From: Hemicordylus capensis
Lineage: Eukaryota > Chordata > Lepidosauria > Squamata > Cordylidae
Direction: 5' to 3'
Assembly: GCF_027244095.1 (NCBI RefSeq)
Contig: NC_069670.1
Location: forward strand, 20,573,820 to 20,637,819
Length of the DNA stretch: 64,000 bases
Shown here: positions 1 to 12,900 of the stretch, piece by piece
Position numbering within the stretch: position 1 is the stretch's first letter
How the letters are laid out: every line of letters starts with the position of its first letter
Position numbers and translations under genes: made by a program
The notes under the pieces: model-generated
Database searches by the model: none
The model's input: the letters and a program-made list of their open reading frames with translations, nothing else
What the model was told of the DNA's origin: nothing

Positions 1-761
1 CCCACAGAAACTTGGCACTGGGGAGTTTTCTACCTTCACTTTCTTGCTGGGTGTCCAACTCCCACAAAAGGTCCAGCCTGTAACCCTGTACGCACGCACC
101 CACCATCTGCAAGGTTTTATTCACAGGCTAGACTGAAGCCCAGCCTTCGCTCAGAAACAGAGCTCCTTGGTGGAGGCCTCTCCACTTGGAGGTTTATCCA
201 CACTGGGATCATGGCAACGCTGGGGACTGCCTGGCTTCCTGCTTCCGTCTGGGGAGGAGCAAGACACCAAGCTTTGCTGCTGCACTACATGCCCCGTGGA
301 ATCAGGCACATGCATTGCTTTTCAAGTTCCTAGCCTTCATGACGACAGGCAAGTGACAATATTTCAGAAACCAGAGGATGAGCCTCACAGGCCGTTTACG
401 GGTTACAGGAGGGGAGCCGAGCTGGCAAACTCACATCTCATTTCAAACCATCTCATTCATTCATTCACTCCTCTAGGCAAACTCAAATCCAAGAACTCTC
501 TTCCTGGAAGGAACTACCTCCCTGAGCTCCCACAGGGTACTTGCCACCTTTCCTCCTCAAAACCCACCTTTCCCACAAAGACTTGGGCACAATCCCTTCA
601 CCCCTGCCCACATATACGTGGCTGAACTCAATGCAAGTTCCTCCCTCCTCATCGAACTGAGTGTGAATCCCTCCATTCCCCTCCTCTCATTTCCCCAGGT
701 TGACGTCTACCATTGCAAGCCACTTGGGGCAGGGACCTCTCCTCTTATAAGTTCTAAGAGT

Positions 762-871
<110 letters not shown>

Positions 872-1189
872 ACAGCGTGCTTCCCTGCTTTGTAGTAAAC
901 CATTTAGGGTACTCTAGCGTAGAACATACACTATAGATCAACAACAACGTTTTATGTTTCTGGACTGCTCTGCTCTGTGCTTGTGCCATTGTATTTTAGG
1001 CTTAGACAAGTGCTGCTTTTCAGCCCCGAAGTGGTATGTAGTCCATGAGCCGGCTGGGCTAGTGGTCGGTCCCCATCTGGGGGGACGAGCGCTCCTTGTG
1101 ATTTTTTGACAAGATCTATTCCCCTAGAGATGGAATTCCCTAGTAACTGCATTGCAAATACTTTCTCATGATGGGATTGTCCAGGTCAT

Positions 1190-1490
1190 CGGCCCTGCAG
1201 TGGCTGAATGTGCAAAGGGATTTTAAAAGCTTGCAAACGTTTTAAAGACTGCTATGAAGTTTTACTGATGTCAGAGGAATGGGAATAAAAATGGCCAGAA
1301 TGCCCTCCAGAAATTACTCCATGGAGGGAGCATGACAATTAGTCCACTGTCATCTTGACCCTAACCCTTTGCTCTGTGCAAAAAACCACTGCAATTTGAC
1401 CCGAATCATTTCAGGGAAGGAAGGGGTGATGACACACAGAAAGCTGCAAGCAAGACAATGCTATCGGCTAGTATTTTCCATCACTTGGGG
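1190..1490 (+). repeat. Unclassified dispersed repeat, copy A (partner near 9.2 kb)
   Basis: The stretch from the cagaggaatgg motif through ccctaaccctttgctctgtg to the A-rich end is recognisably similar, with diverged bases and small gaps, to 9180-9480 on the same strand. No coding potential or terminal structure was identified. Confidence 0.6.
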
Positions 1491-1774
1491 AGGGGGGGAA
1501 CGTTGCCGAAAATCATGAGCATTCGTCCCTTGAGAAGGTACTAATGGCCAACATTTGTGGCCTGGCTCAGGGACTAATATAAGTTTATGCTACATCACCA
1601 AGCCGGCTCATTGACTACCTACCGCTTTGGGGCTGATAAGCAGCACACTTCCAAGCTTAAAATACGACAGCTCTCGCCATTTTGGCCATGCACACAGACA
1701 CGCTCCCATCTGCAACGTGGAGACAGCAACCCCAAGCTCCCCGATGCACTGCTGTAAGGACTCCCGAAGGGAGG

Positions 1775-2165
1775 ATGGGGCCGTAACTCAGTGGCAGAAG
1801 AAGACCTGCTTTGCATGCAGAAGGCACCAGGTTCTATCTCTGGCATCTCCTGGCAGGGCTCACTGTCCCCTCTAAGGCATGCACACATACGTGCGCTCAC
1901 AAGTTTTTGGAAGTCCGCTCAGTTCATTTTAGATTCCGCTCAGGCTGAATCAGGAAGGCCCCTCTCTGAATGCAGGTATGCACACACTGCTCGGATACTG
2001 CCGCCCAGAACAAAACTCTTTCCGCACAGAGGTGAAAAAAACTAGAGGGACCACTGGTAGGCTGGGGAAGAGCCCTGTCTGGAACCCTGGAGAGCCACTG
2101 CTGGTCAGAATCTAGATAATCCTGGGCTGGATGGTCTGATGGGCGAAAGCAGCTTCTGATGGACC
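1775..2165 (+). mobile_element. tRNA-derived SINE split by a hAT MITE
   Basis: The tRNA-like head (gtaactcagtggcagaag, then a gcatgcagaagg block) runs to about 1860. The body resumes at 2057 with the tail domain (gagccactgctggtcag, ggatggtctgatggg). The interrupting segment is listed separately. Confidence 0.75.
1861..2056 (+). mobile_element. Non-autonomous hAT-like MITE (CACTG-ended), nested in a SINE
   Basis: Begins cactgtcccctctaag and ends agagggaccactg, so the termini are imperfect inverted repeats. It is the same family as 30352-30564 and the split copy at 31765. The flanks gcagggct and gtaggct(g) look like a diverged 8-bp target duplication within the SINE. Confidence 0.7.
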
Positions 2166-3894
2166 TGTGACCACAACTGTGAAGCCCTTTTGAGCCTTCA
2201 AAGCACTCAGCCAGGTCTCAACAATGTGTTTTTTGATCTAGAAGCCAGTCCAAATTTTAGGAGCCAGACAAATGGCTCCTAACATTTGGACACAACTGGT
2301 ATATTTATCGGACGTCGTGATGGATATTGAGGGCAAGTGGTAATGGGCTTTCCTTTATCCTCTTCCAAGTAACATCCTTAGAACAGGAACAGGGCTGCCT
2401 GGGACAAACATATTTTATTAAACAACTCCAGCTCGGAATATGCTAGTTGAGGTGCCATGGCTCCTTGATGCCCAGAATGTGTCCAGCCCTGGGCTAAGCA
2501 GAAGCTTATGGGGGGCTTCCATTCTTTGCAGCTCCTTCCCACTGACAGAAGCAAAAGCAGGTGAGGGAACTAAACCTTGGGCAGAACCCGGATCACAGAA
2601 TCCAGGCGCTCTACAAAGAATGCGCTCCACAGCAGTTTACAAAACAGCCAGCAATAATCAAAGAGCAAACCAGATCTCTCGCCCTTTCATGCCACAGAGC
2701 CTTGCACGGATTAGGAGGCTGAGCAAAAGATCTGGCCACTGGGCACAGGCTCCAGAATGGGAGGGGACACCGAGCAAGCTGCCCACCCCGCTTAGGAGCG
2801 CCAGCATCTCTCTGGGTTTACAAACAGGTGTGTGAGGTCGGCGCCATCTTTGCCGAGTCCGGTCAACTGATACCACAACAAACGCCAACCCAAGGGCCTC
2901 GGGGAAAGGCGGGGACATGCGGTGCTCAGGACAACAAACCCAGAAGGAAACAGGAAGTGGCTCTTGCACCTCTCTCCTCATAGCAACACCGATGAGATTC
3001 CTGAGAACTGCTCAGAGGCTTATACAAACAAACAAGCACACCTCCGCCTGATCTTCAGTCCTGAAACATGACAGTGCTTGGGCTCCAAGAACTGTCTTGA
3101 GTAAGTACTCTGAACTGTACTGAACACCCACACTTAATTCCACTGGATGCCAGAAAGCTGGAAGGAGCAAAAACACTCTCTCTCTCTACTTCAGTTCCTC
3201 AGTAATCTGTCCCCACTAATAGGAGAGCAGATTTGTTGCATTCTTCATGAATGCCCCCCCACCCCCCCACACACCAGTCTTTGGTGTATTATTAAATACA
3301 GGCAGGTGTGGCCATTTCAACCTGCAGGCCAGCACTTACGTAAAAAGATGACCGCCGGAACGAGTGGATCGTACTACCATCCATTTAACCCAGACACTGG
3401 AGACAGGCTTTTCAGCCGAGCGCGTTGAAGCATGCTGCTCAGCTCCAGCTGAAGAGCTGGGCCCCAAAGTTTAAAATGGTCGGAAGCAAGGGAAAGAATC
3501 GGGCCCCCACAGTCTGTTCGACAGAAGCAGATCCCAGCTAGGTCCAGTCCACAGCAAACTGCTACCACCTCCCAATGGCAAAGGAGAATCGGGGAGGAAA
3601 GAGACTCCTAGGAACACAGGACACTTTCCAAGCAGTAAGCGAGAAATCCCTGCCGCGGAACAGCGACGCCAACACCGGCACTGCAGCCCTCACATTCCTG
3701 GAATCTGCCGACACACGGCCATCAAGAACTGCTTGCAAGGTTTGACGTTTACCTGAATTGCTCCAGGATTTTGTGCGCAATTGGATGACTCAGATACTCG
3801 AGAATGCTGGGCGGCATCTGCTGAGGGAGGAGAGGAGGGGAGAGAGAGATGCACACACAGACTTACACAGAAAGAAATGCAAAACAGCACCTAC

Positions 3895-3984
3895 CTTTTT
3901 ATATGTGGTTTCGCCGGTCGAGTCAACTCCCCGGTGCCCTTTCCTTATTGTCTGGGACGAGTATCCAGAAGAAGAACCCGGCAT
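3895..3984 (-). CDS. PIP5K1A: PIP5K1A coding exon 3
   Basis: A 90-bp phase 0/0 exon that encodes 30 residues ending GHRGVDSTGETTYKK. The acceptor is a long pyrimidine tract ending ctcctag directly before a Met codon; human also has Met at this point (MPIKK). The donor is AAG|gtaggt. The segment MPGSSSGYSSQTIRK replaces the shorter human MPIKKI, so the N-terminal linker is longer here. Confidence 0.87.
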
Positions 3985-6900
3985 CTAGGAGTGGAAGAGA
4001 GAGAAAAAACAGCCAGGCTTGATTTGCTTAATCTAATTCCACGTGCTTTATTTGTTTAGCATATTTATATACTCACCCAAAACTCAGGTCTCTGGGTGGT
4101 TTCCAACAACACAACACAGATTAAAACAAAAATTAACCATTTAAAAACAATTCTATCATCCTAATTAAAAGCCTGGATGGATAAATGTGTCTTAACAACC
4201 CCTTTAAAAGCTGTCAAGATGGGGACTTACACACACCACCTTTCATACAGGCATTTGGCAGAGTGCAACAACAAATATTTATATACTGCTTTCAACAAAA
4301 GTTTCCAAATTTTATATAGAGAAATAAATAAGTAAAGAGGGCTCCCTGTCCCCAAAGGGCTCACAATCTAAAAAAGAAACATAAGACAGACACCAGCAAC
4401 AGCCACGGGAGGGATCCTGTGCTGGGGCCAGTTACTCTCCCCCTGCTAAATAAAGAGAATCACCACTTTTAGAAGGTGCCTCTTTACCCAGTTAGCAGGG
4501 GGTACAACACAGCATTAAGAAGCCAGAAGCCAGCACAGCATAGTGGTTAGAGTGTTGGATTAGGACCGGGAAGACCCAAGTTAGAATCCCCATCAACCAT
4601 TAAACTCAATGAGTGACTCTGGGCCAGTCATGTATCTCTCAGCCTAACCTACCCCACAGGGTTGTTGTGAGGATAAAAATAAGCATGTACTCTGAGCTCC
4701 TCGGAGGAAGAGTAGGATATAAATGTAATACATATAGAGAGCCAGTGTGGTGAAGTGGTTAGAGTGCTGGACTAGGACCGGGGAGACCCAAGTTCAATCC
4801 CCATTCAGCCATGAAACTCACTGGGTGACTCTGGGCCAGTCAGGTCTCTCTCAGCCTAACCTACTTCACAGGGTTGTTGTGAGGAGGAACTTAAGTATGG
4901 AGTACACCACTCTTGGAGGAAGAGTGAGATATAAAAATGTAAAAAATAAAAATAAAATAAAAATAATTAAATAATAAATTAAAATGGCACTAAGAGTCAA
5001 TAATATTATTTATTTAAATCCAAAGGCTGACTCCAAAGGCTCTACGCAGTTCACACAAATAATAAAGGCTCAAATACAACCAAGCGAGATCAATAGCTGC
5101 TCCAAAAAGTGAGATCCAAAAAGAACAGCATGAACCTCCTCAGGGCCCAAAGCATGGGAAAACTGTTGAGTTTGGGGGCAACAACCCAAAAGGCTCTGTC
5201 TTGCATACACACAAAGCTTCTTTAAGCTTCAGGACACAGAGCAGGGCTCGCCTCCCACAATGATCAGCAAGAGAGAAGAAACGTTTGGGAGAAAGCAGCC
5301 CCGCTTATCTAGAGCTCAAGATGAGACGCTCTAGAGGGGCTTTATAGGGCAAACACAGCCCCTTGAACTGGACCCAGAAACAAAATTGGCAGATCTAGGG
5401 ATATGCTCCCAATGGGCAACTGAGGAAAGAGCCCAGGTTGTCACATTTTGTGCTGGCTGAAGGTTTCAGATAATCTCCAAGGACAGCCCTATGTACAGCA
5501 TGCTGAGTAATCCAGAGGCAACATAACTAAGGCAAGGGTGACCGTGGTCAGATCTGCTTTCTCAAGAAAGGGGTACAGCTGAGACACAACCCAAAAGGTG
5601 TGCAAAGGCCAGATCCAGCAGGAACCCTAGATTGCATACCTGCTCTTTCAGAGTGAAGGCAATCCCATCTACAGTAGAACGGACCAAATCTTTCCACCCT
5701 GATTAGTTTTCTATTTAAGTGCATTTAACTGTTTAAAACATCCCAGCCCTTTCCTCAAGCTCAAAGCAACTGACGTATATACGGAGTTATGAACACACTG
5801 GTCAAACTAAGAGAATTAGTCATCCACACCCAAGGCTATCGGGGCGTGCTTTACACCCCCTCCAAAACTCCGACACATTTGCCACAAGGAGTGAAAATGT
5901 GAAACTACAGGACTTGAAGGAGGGGATCAAATGGGTGACCAGAGCTGGCACAGAGAGACAAGAGGCAACAGCCCTCGGGATGTGTGGGGTCAAAGATGTG
6001 AAGGGCTTTAGAAGCAACTCAGTATGTGTGTAACAAGCAGAGATAGAGAAGCTACTGAGGTAGACTGTACAGTCGAAATGCATCTGGCCGTTATCTACTA
6101 TTGACCATATTTTGTACATCATGATGATCCTGGAAGGAACTGGATGGGAAAACTACATACTGTAAATCTGAAGAAACCTTGTTGAAAATAGTTGATACAG
6201 GTGAAACTCGGAAAATTAGAATATCGTGCAAAAGCCCATTAATTTCAGTAATGCAAATTAAAAGGTGAAACTGATATATGAGACAGACACATTACATGCA
6301 AAGCGAGATAAGTCAAGCCTTAATTTGTTATAATTGTGGTGATCATGGCGTACAGCTCATGAAAACCCCAAATCCACAATCTCAGAAAATTAGAATATTA
6401 CATGGAACCAAGAAGACAAGGATTGTAGAATAGAACAATATCGGACCTCTGAAAAGTATAAGCATGCATATGTATTCAGTACTTGGTTTGGGCCCCTTTT
6501 GCAGCAATTACTGCCTCAATGCGGCATGGCATGGATGCTATCAGCCTGTGGCACTGATGAGGTATTATGGAAGACCAGGATGCTTCATTAGCGGCCTTCA
6601 GATCTTCTGCATTGTTTGGTCTCATGTCTCTCATCCTTCTCTTGGCAATGCCCCATAGATTCTCTATGGGGTCAGGTCAGGCGAGTTTGCTGGCCAATCA
6701 AGCACAGTACACTGTATACTTTTCAGAGGTCCGATATTGTTCTATTCTACAATCCTTGTCTTCTTGGTTCCATGTAATATTCTAATTTTCTGGGATTGTG
6801 GATTTGGGGTTTTCATGAGCTGTATGCCATGATCATCACAATTATAACAAATTAAGGCTTGACTTATCTCGCTTTGCATGTAATGCGTCTGTCTCATATA

Positions 6901-9900
6901 TCAGTTTCACCTTTTAATTTGCATTACTGAAATTAATGGACTTTTGCATGATATTCTAATTTTCCGAGTTTCACCTGAATATCTCATTATTATGATACTG
7001 CAAGCGGCATTGTGGATTATTGGGAATAATTTCCCTCTCAAGCAGAGGTTTATTGAGACTTGGAAGATTACTAATAAGTAGATTACATGCAAGTATAATT
7101 AACTCTAAATTCTTTTATAATGGCTGTTCAGTTCAATTTTATTGCGATCTTTGATCAAATATACAATCCAGATCAAATAAAAAGAACCTTTAAAAGTAAA
7201 TATCAATACAAACGTATATTTGTATACATGTGGAATCTATTACATAAAAATTGAGATAAAATAGCATAGGGTAAAACAAAATTAAGAAAAAAAGAGGAAA
7301 GGGGCAAATAAAACTGACCGTTTCCGATACACCATGTGCAGATCTTAACCACAGCCGTACAAAATTTGGTTGCCATGTGTGCGACATCAGTGTATTTATC
7401 AATTCTCTTGTAATAGTTGATTTTGGGGTTTTGGATCAAGGATACAGCCTTATGGTTTCCCCTCTAAGGGCTTTGAGAGGCCAGAATCAGCACTGTGAGC
7501 TGGGTCTGAATAGACCGAGAGGGGATGCACAGGCACACATTTCTGCCCAACTGCGAGGACAACGGTCCCCAGTCTTGAATGTTGCTGGATTACAACTCCA
7601 CCATCCCCATTCCGTCTCTGTGGCTGGGGATGAAGGGAATTGTTGTCCAATCCCACCTGGGGGCCCAAGATAGGGAGCCCCCATCCTAGGAGAGACTCAT
7701 CAGTGTTTTGAAGGAGCTGAAGCTTCCGGTGGGGGGCAGGGGGGCTTCAAAATGTCATGTCCATGGAGATATTTTGCAGAAACTAGCCAAGCATGTGGTT
7801 TGCTTCTGCAGAGACTTTTGACCCCTGAAGTAAGACACTGTTAAGCACTGAGTGCCCATACCATGGCATGCACCCCTGGCTTGGAGAATCAGGGCTTGGC
7901 TAATTGATCATTAGCATACCACTTAACACCTGGGCTTCAGGTAACAGAATCCACCTGTGCCGCCCTAGACCTGTGACATTCGTGGCACATGGCTTCCCTC
8001 ACCTGTCCCAACTTACCTCGAGTGATTTTTTTAATGTCGTCATTCCTGGTGCCCCTGGTTGGGAAGAGAGAAGGAAAACTATTAGGAACTTTGCCATTAA
8101 AATTAAGACAGGCCTCTTTCAACCTCGAAATTGGGCGTCCCTGAAGCTGGGTGGGCAACTCTGATCAGGTTGATTCTCTCAGTTTAAACCCAGGACTGCA
8201 CTGCTTTGGCCCTCCAGCTGTTGTTGGACTACAACTCCCATCATCCCCAACTACTGGTCACCGTCGATGGGGAGGATAGTTGTAGCCTAGCAACAGCTAG
8301 AAGGCTGTTATGCAGTCTGGAATAACATAAGAAGATTGGGCCTGCTCAACTTTGGCCCCCCAGCTGTTTTTGGACTGCAACTCACATAATCCTCAGTCAC
8401 AGTGGCCAATAACCAGGGATTATGGGAGTGGAAGGCCGAAGCTGAGCAGTCCTGCTCTAGACTGAATTTCCCCCTCAGTCCTGGAGCTCAGCGAGCGACC
8501 ATGAGCCAGTCAATTCTCTCTGCCTGACCTACTTCACAGGGTTGTTGAAAGAATAAGGTGAGGATGTGAGAATTACCCTTAACCCCTATGAGAAAAGAGC
8601 AGGTTAGCAGTGAAATAAGGAACTAAAGATTCCAAACAGGAACCCTTTAAAAAAAAACCGAGAGAGAAGTCTCATTTCTGCTTCCCTCCGATCTTTTCTG
8701 TTTCATCACAGTGGAGAGAGGAAAGCCCCAGCCAGGTTCAGAGGAACCACTACCCCACTTGTGAGCAGGTCATCCTAACCCCACTCTAAGGTGTATCAGA
8801 GCAGTCAACTTTGGGACCCAGCCCAAATTTCCTCTGGCTTGACTAGATTCTCTGCATTCCTCGTGTTTTGTGTAAACCAAGAGACCGGAAGGGATCTGAG
8901 TCATTCACGTGCCAACAGCTTAAATGCTTTTCAATGCGCGCGCGCGCACACACACACACACGGCCTTCTAACTCAGCACAGCCTAGGAATGGCACTTTGT
9001 CGTCTTGGGGACTGCTCAGGACAGTGGCCGGGGCAGCGACAGAACAGCGAACTTTATAAGGAAGTTAGAGACATTTCACAGCAAGGGCTGTAAAGTTAGG
9101 GAGCACATGTGCTCGGGGCACAACGTGATGCACAAAATCATTGAAGCACGGAATCTCCGTTTCTCATTGACAAGGCCGACACCACTAGAGAAAGGAGGGA
9201 GGCAATCACATTGCAAGACTTTTTGCTTTCAGTGTGCTCTCATGCTTTGATTCCTTTTGACAGAGGAATGGAGTGAAAATTGGCAGGAATGTCCTCCAAA
9301 GATGACTCCATGGAGAGAGTAGGACAAATTTGTTCATTTTTACTCTAACCCTGAATCTAACCCTTTCCTCTGTGCAAAAGCAACTGCAATTTCCCCCTAA
9401 TCATTGGGGGTAGGGGTAAAGAAAGGATGAGAACACAGAGCAAGCTGTAAATGCAACAGTAATATCTCTAAAGGGGAAAGACAGCACCACTTTAATGAGT
9501 AACAATTAAAAACAAAGATCTTACCAAACTTGAGCAAACGTGTTTCAGTGTTAAAACATCATTCTCAATGTTCTATCTCAAACAGCTGGAAACTCTAGAG
9601 TGTAAATTTATTTAAGCTCAAGAGTTTACAGCTGTTTGAGATAGAGCATTGAGAATGATGTTTCAACATTGACATGTGTTTGCTCAGGTTTGATCTTTAT
9701 TTTTAATGGTTTCTTCTTCAGGTGCTATCTCCTACCGGAGGTTAGCTATCATTAAGGCTATTCTGACTTTGGATGCCGCTGTTCTAAGAAGTTGTAAGGA
9801 TGCACATCCAAACCATACCCGCAAATTTTTCAGCCAGGATGTTCTTCTGACACTACTTCTTCCTTTAATCTTTCCCTGTATGATTAACTGCAGTAAGGAG

Positions 9901-12900
9901 TATTTTCTCCCCTCTGATAACATGACCAAGATATTCAAGTTTTCTTCTCTTAATGATGTTGTTTGCTTTTTCTCTTTTGCCAATGATGTTGTTTGCTTTT
10001 TCTCTTTTGCCATTCTTCTCAAAATTTCCTTGGTAATTCTATCTACTCATGATTTATTTAAAATATTCCTACCCTGCCCCTCCAGTACATTACTGCTGTA
10101 TATTGTCATAACATTGACAAAATAGTTACAATATAAAATAAGACTAATAAAATTAACCAAATTAAACAAGTTAAAAATCCAAGCTCAAACCAAAATCAGA
10201 ATTAGCTTTCAAAATTTCAAACTAGATTCTTTAAAAAGCTAAAAACTAAGAATTATAAAAACTAAAAATCTAAAAAACATATCACATATAAGCAACAGGT
10301 GAAACATTAAAAAGCCTCTTTTAAAAGATGTATTTTTAGTTGTTTTTTAAGAACACAGAGGGAGCATGGTGAAGCTGTTCAGGGAGGGCATTCTAAAGCT
10401 GAAGGGCCACAACCAAAAATGCCCCATCTCTAGTCCCCACCAACCGGATCTCTGTTAATGGTGGGGCCATGAACAGGGCCTGAGATGATGAGCTGAGGGC
10501 CCTGGCAGGTTCGTATGGGTGAATACGGTCCGACAGGTACCCCGGCCCCAAGCCGTGTAGAGTTTTAAAGGTCAAAAACAGCACCCTGAATCTCGCCCAG
10601 AAGCGGGCTGGTAACCAATGAAGCTGCCGCAGGATGGGTGTGATCATGAAGCATGGGATCCACAATGCATCCTTGCACCTACGAGCATCCTCGCGACAGC
10701 ATTCTGAACCAGCTGAAGCCTCCGAACTGTCATCAAGGGCAGCCCCACATAAGGTGCATTGCAGTAGTCCAATCTGGCTGTTACCAAAGCACGAGTGACT
10801 GAGGTCAGGTCTGACTTCTCCAAGTAGGGTTGCATCTGTCGCACCAGCCGTAGCTGGTAGAAGGCACTTCTGCACACCACCACCACGTGACCTGTGCCTC
10901 CAAGGATAGCAATTGGGTCCAGAAGCACCCCCAAGCTGTGGACCTTTGTCTCTCAGAGAGAATGTGACCCCGTCCAAGACCAAATTTACCTCACTATTTG
11001 GATAATTGGTTTTACCAACCCAGAGCACTTCTGTCTTATCTGGATTAAGATTCAGTTTGCTTCAGTGTTCCAACAGGGATTCCCAGATGCTGTTGACAAC
11101 AACTCCCAGAATCCCCAGCTGCAATGGCTTTTGCTTGGGGATTATGGGAGTTGTAGTCAATAACATCTGAGAATCCCTGTTAGAGGGAACAATAGTTTGC
11201 TTGCCCCCATCCAGTCCAGAACAGCCTCCAGGCCATGGTTCAGAGCATCCACTGCCTCCCTGGTGTCTGCTGACTTAAAAGATGGGTAGAGCTGGGTGTC
11301 AAAAGCATACTGATGGCACCACAGCCCACACGTATGGATGAGTTCTCCCAGAGGTTTCATGTAGATGTTAAACAGCATGGGGGGACAGAACAGATCCCTG
11401 TGGCACCCCCCAGCACCACCTTCTGTGTACAACCCTCAAGGTAGGAGTGAAGCCACTGTATAACCATGCCCCCAAGTCCCAACTCAGAGAGATGTCCCCG
11501 AAGGATACCACGGTCGATAGTATCGAAAGCAGCTGAGAGGTCCAGGAGAATCAGCAGAGTCACACTCCCTCTCTCAATCTCCCTACGTAGGTCATCCACC
11601 CTGTGAGTTCCCAAGAAAAAATAGCTTTTGCCATTGGTATTTTTACTGAAAAAGTATTTGAGCAGTAGCACTCCTTTTTACAATCTAGAAAAATGCGTAA
11701 ATAAAAAGAATTGGGAAGCCGATTAACACTGATACAGAAGGAGACTTTGAAGATGCTGCAGGATCGAGCCAACAAGAAAAACTACAACCCTCTCAGGAGG
11801 TGATCTCCCTTCCCAAATTGTGAGACATTTTCACCACATAATTACGTAGCACAAATTCAGCAATCAACGCAGCGAATTGAAGAGAAATTGGATTCCTTTC
11901 AAACAGAAGTGAAATGCAGATTTGATGTAGTGGAAAGGAAGTTAGCCGAGCATGACAAACTTATTCATAAGATGACGGAATCTCAGAAGGAACTGGAAAT
12001 CATGAAGACAACACGAGAATCCGATTATAAACGCCTGGAACAGCGGGTGAAGATTTTAGAATTTCAGTCTCATGCCTGTAATTTGAAGATTCGTGGTGTG
12101 GGAGAAGAGGTGGGAAAAGAGAATCTGGAAAAGGAGATTGAATCTCTTCTTTTACAATTTTTGGGATTTGACCCGGAAGACTCTCTTGATATCCAAGAAA
12201 TTTATAGAGTGAATTCCAGATATGCCCGAGATAAGAAATTCCCAAGAGATATTATGATAAAATTTACAAACTAAAGGACCAAGGAAACACCTCTTCCAGC
12301 ACAAAGTCTCCCCTAGAGAGTAAGCAGATGGAGATTTTACCAGATGTCCCTGTTGACACTTTAAGGAAGTGCCAGGAGTTAAAGTTTCTGACTGTTGCTC
12401 TTCAGGAGCGAGGACAGGTGGGCAGTACCTTTTTGTTTGGAAGTCTTTATGGACCGTGGGAAGGCACAGATATACATGTCTCAAGATGCAAAACGTTTTC
12501 TGGAATCTTTAAGTGTAACAAACCCCTCTTACCAGACCCCTTTTACCAGATAAAACTTTGGATGGGGACCAACCAGAAGATGCAAAATGGGATCAAGCCT
12601 CAGCTTAGAGGGGTGGGGGAAGGACAAAAAAACAAAAACCAAACAATTTTAAGAACTTAGAATCATTGATGAACTAAAAATATTTAATGTAAATGTTAAT
12701 GGATTGAATAATCAATTCAAAAGGAGAAGATTCTTTCTGAAATTGAAAAAAGAAAAAGCAGATATCATTTGCCTTCAAGAAACTCATATTAAGTTCGAGT
12801 AATGTTAATTTTAGGGATGTGCAAAAAATTTCGGGCACAGAATGATCTGTGCCCGAAACGAACAATTTCGGGTGATTCGGGGCCGAACCGAATCACCCCC

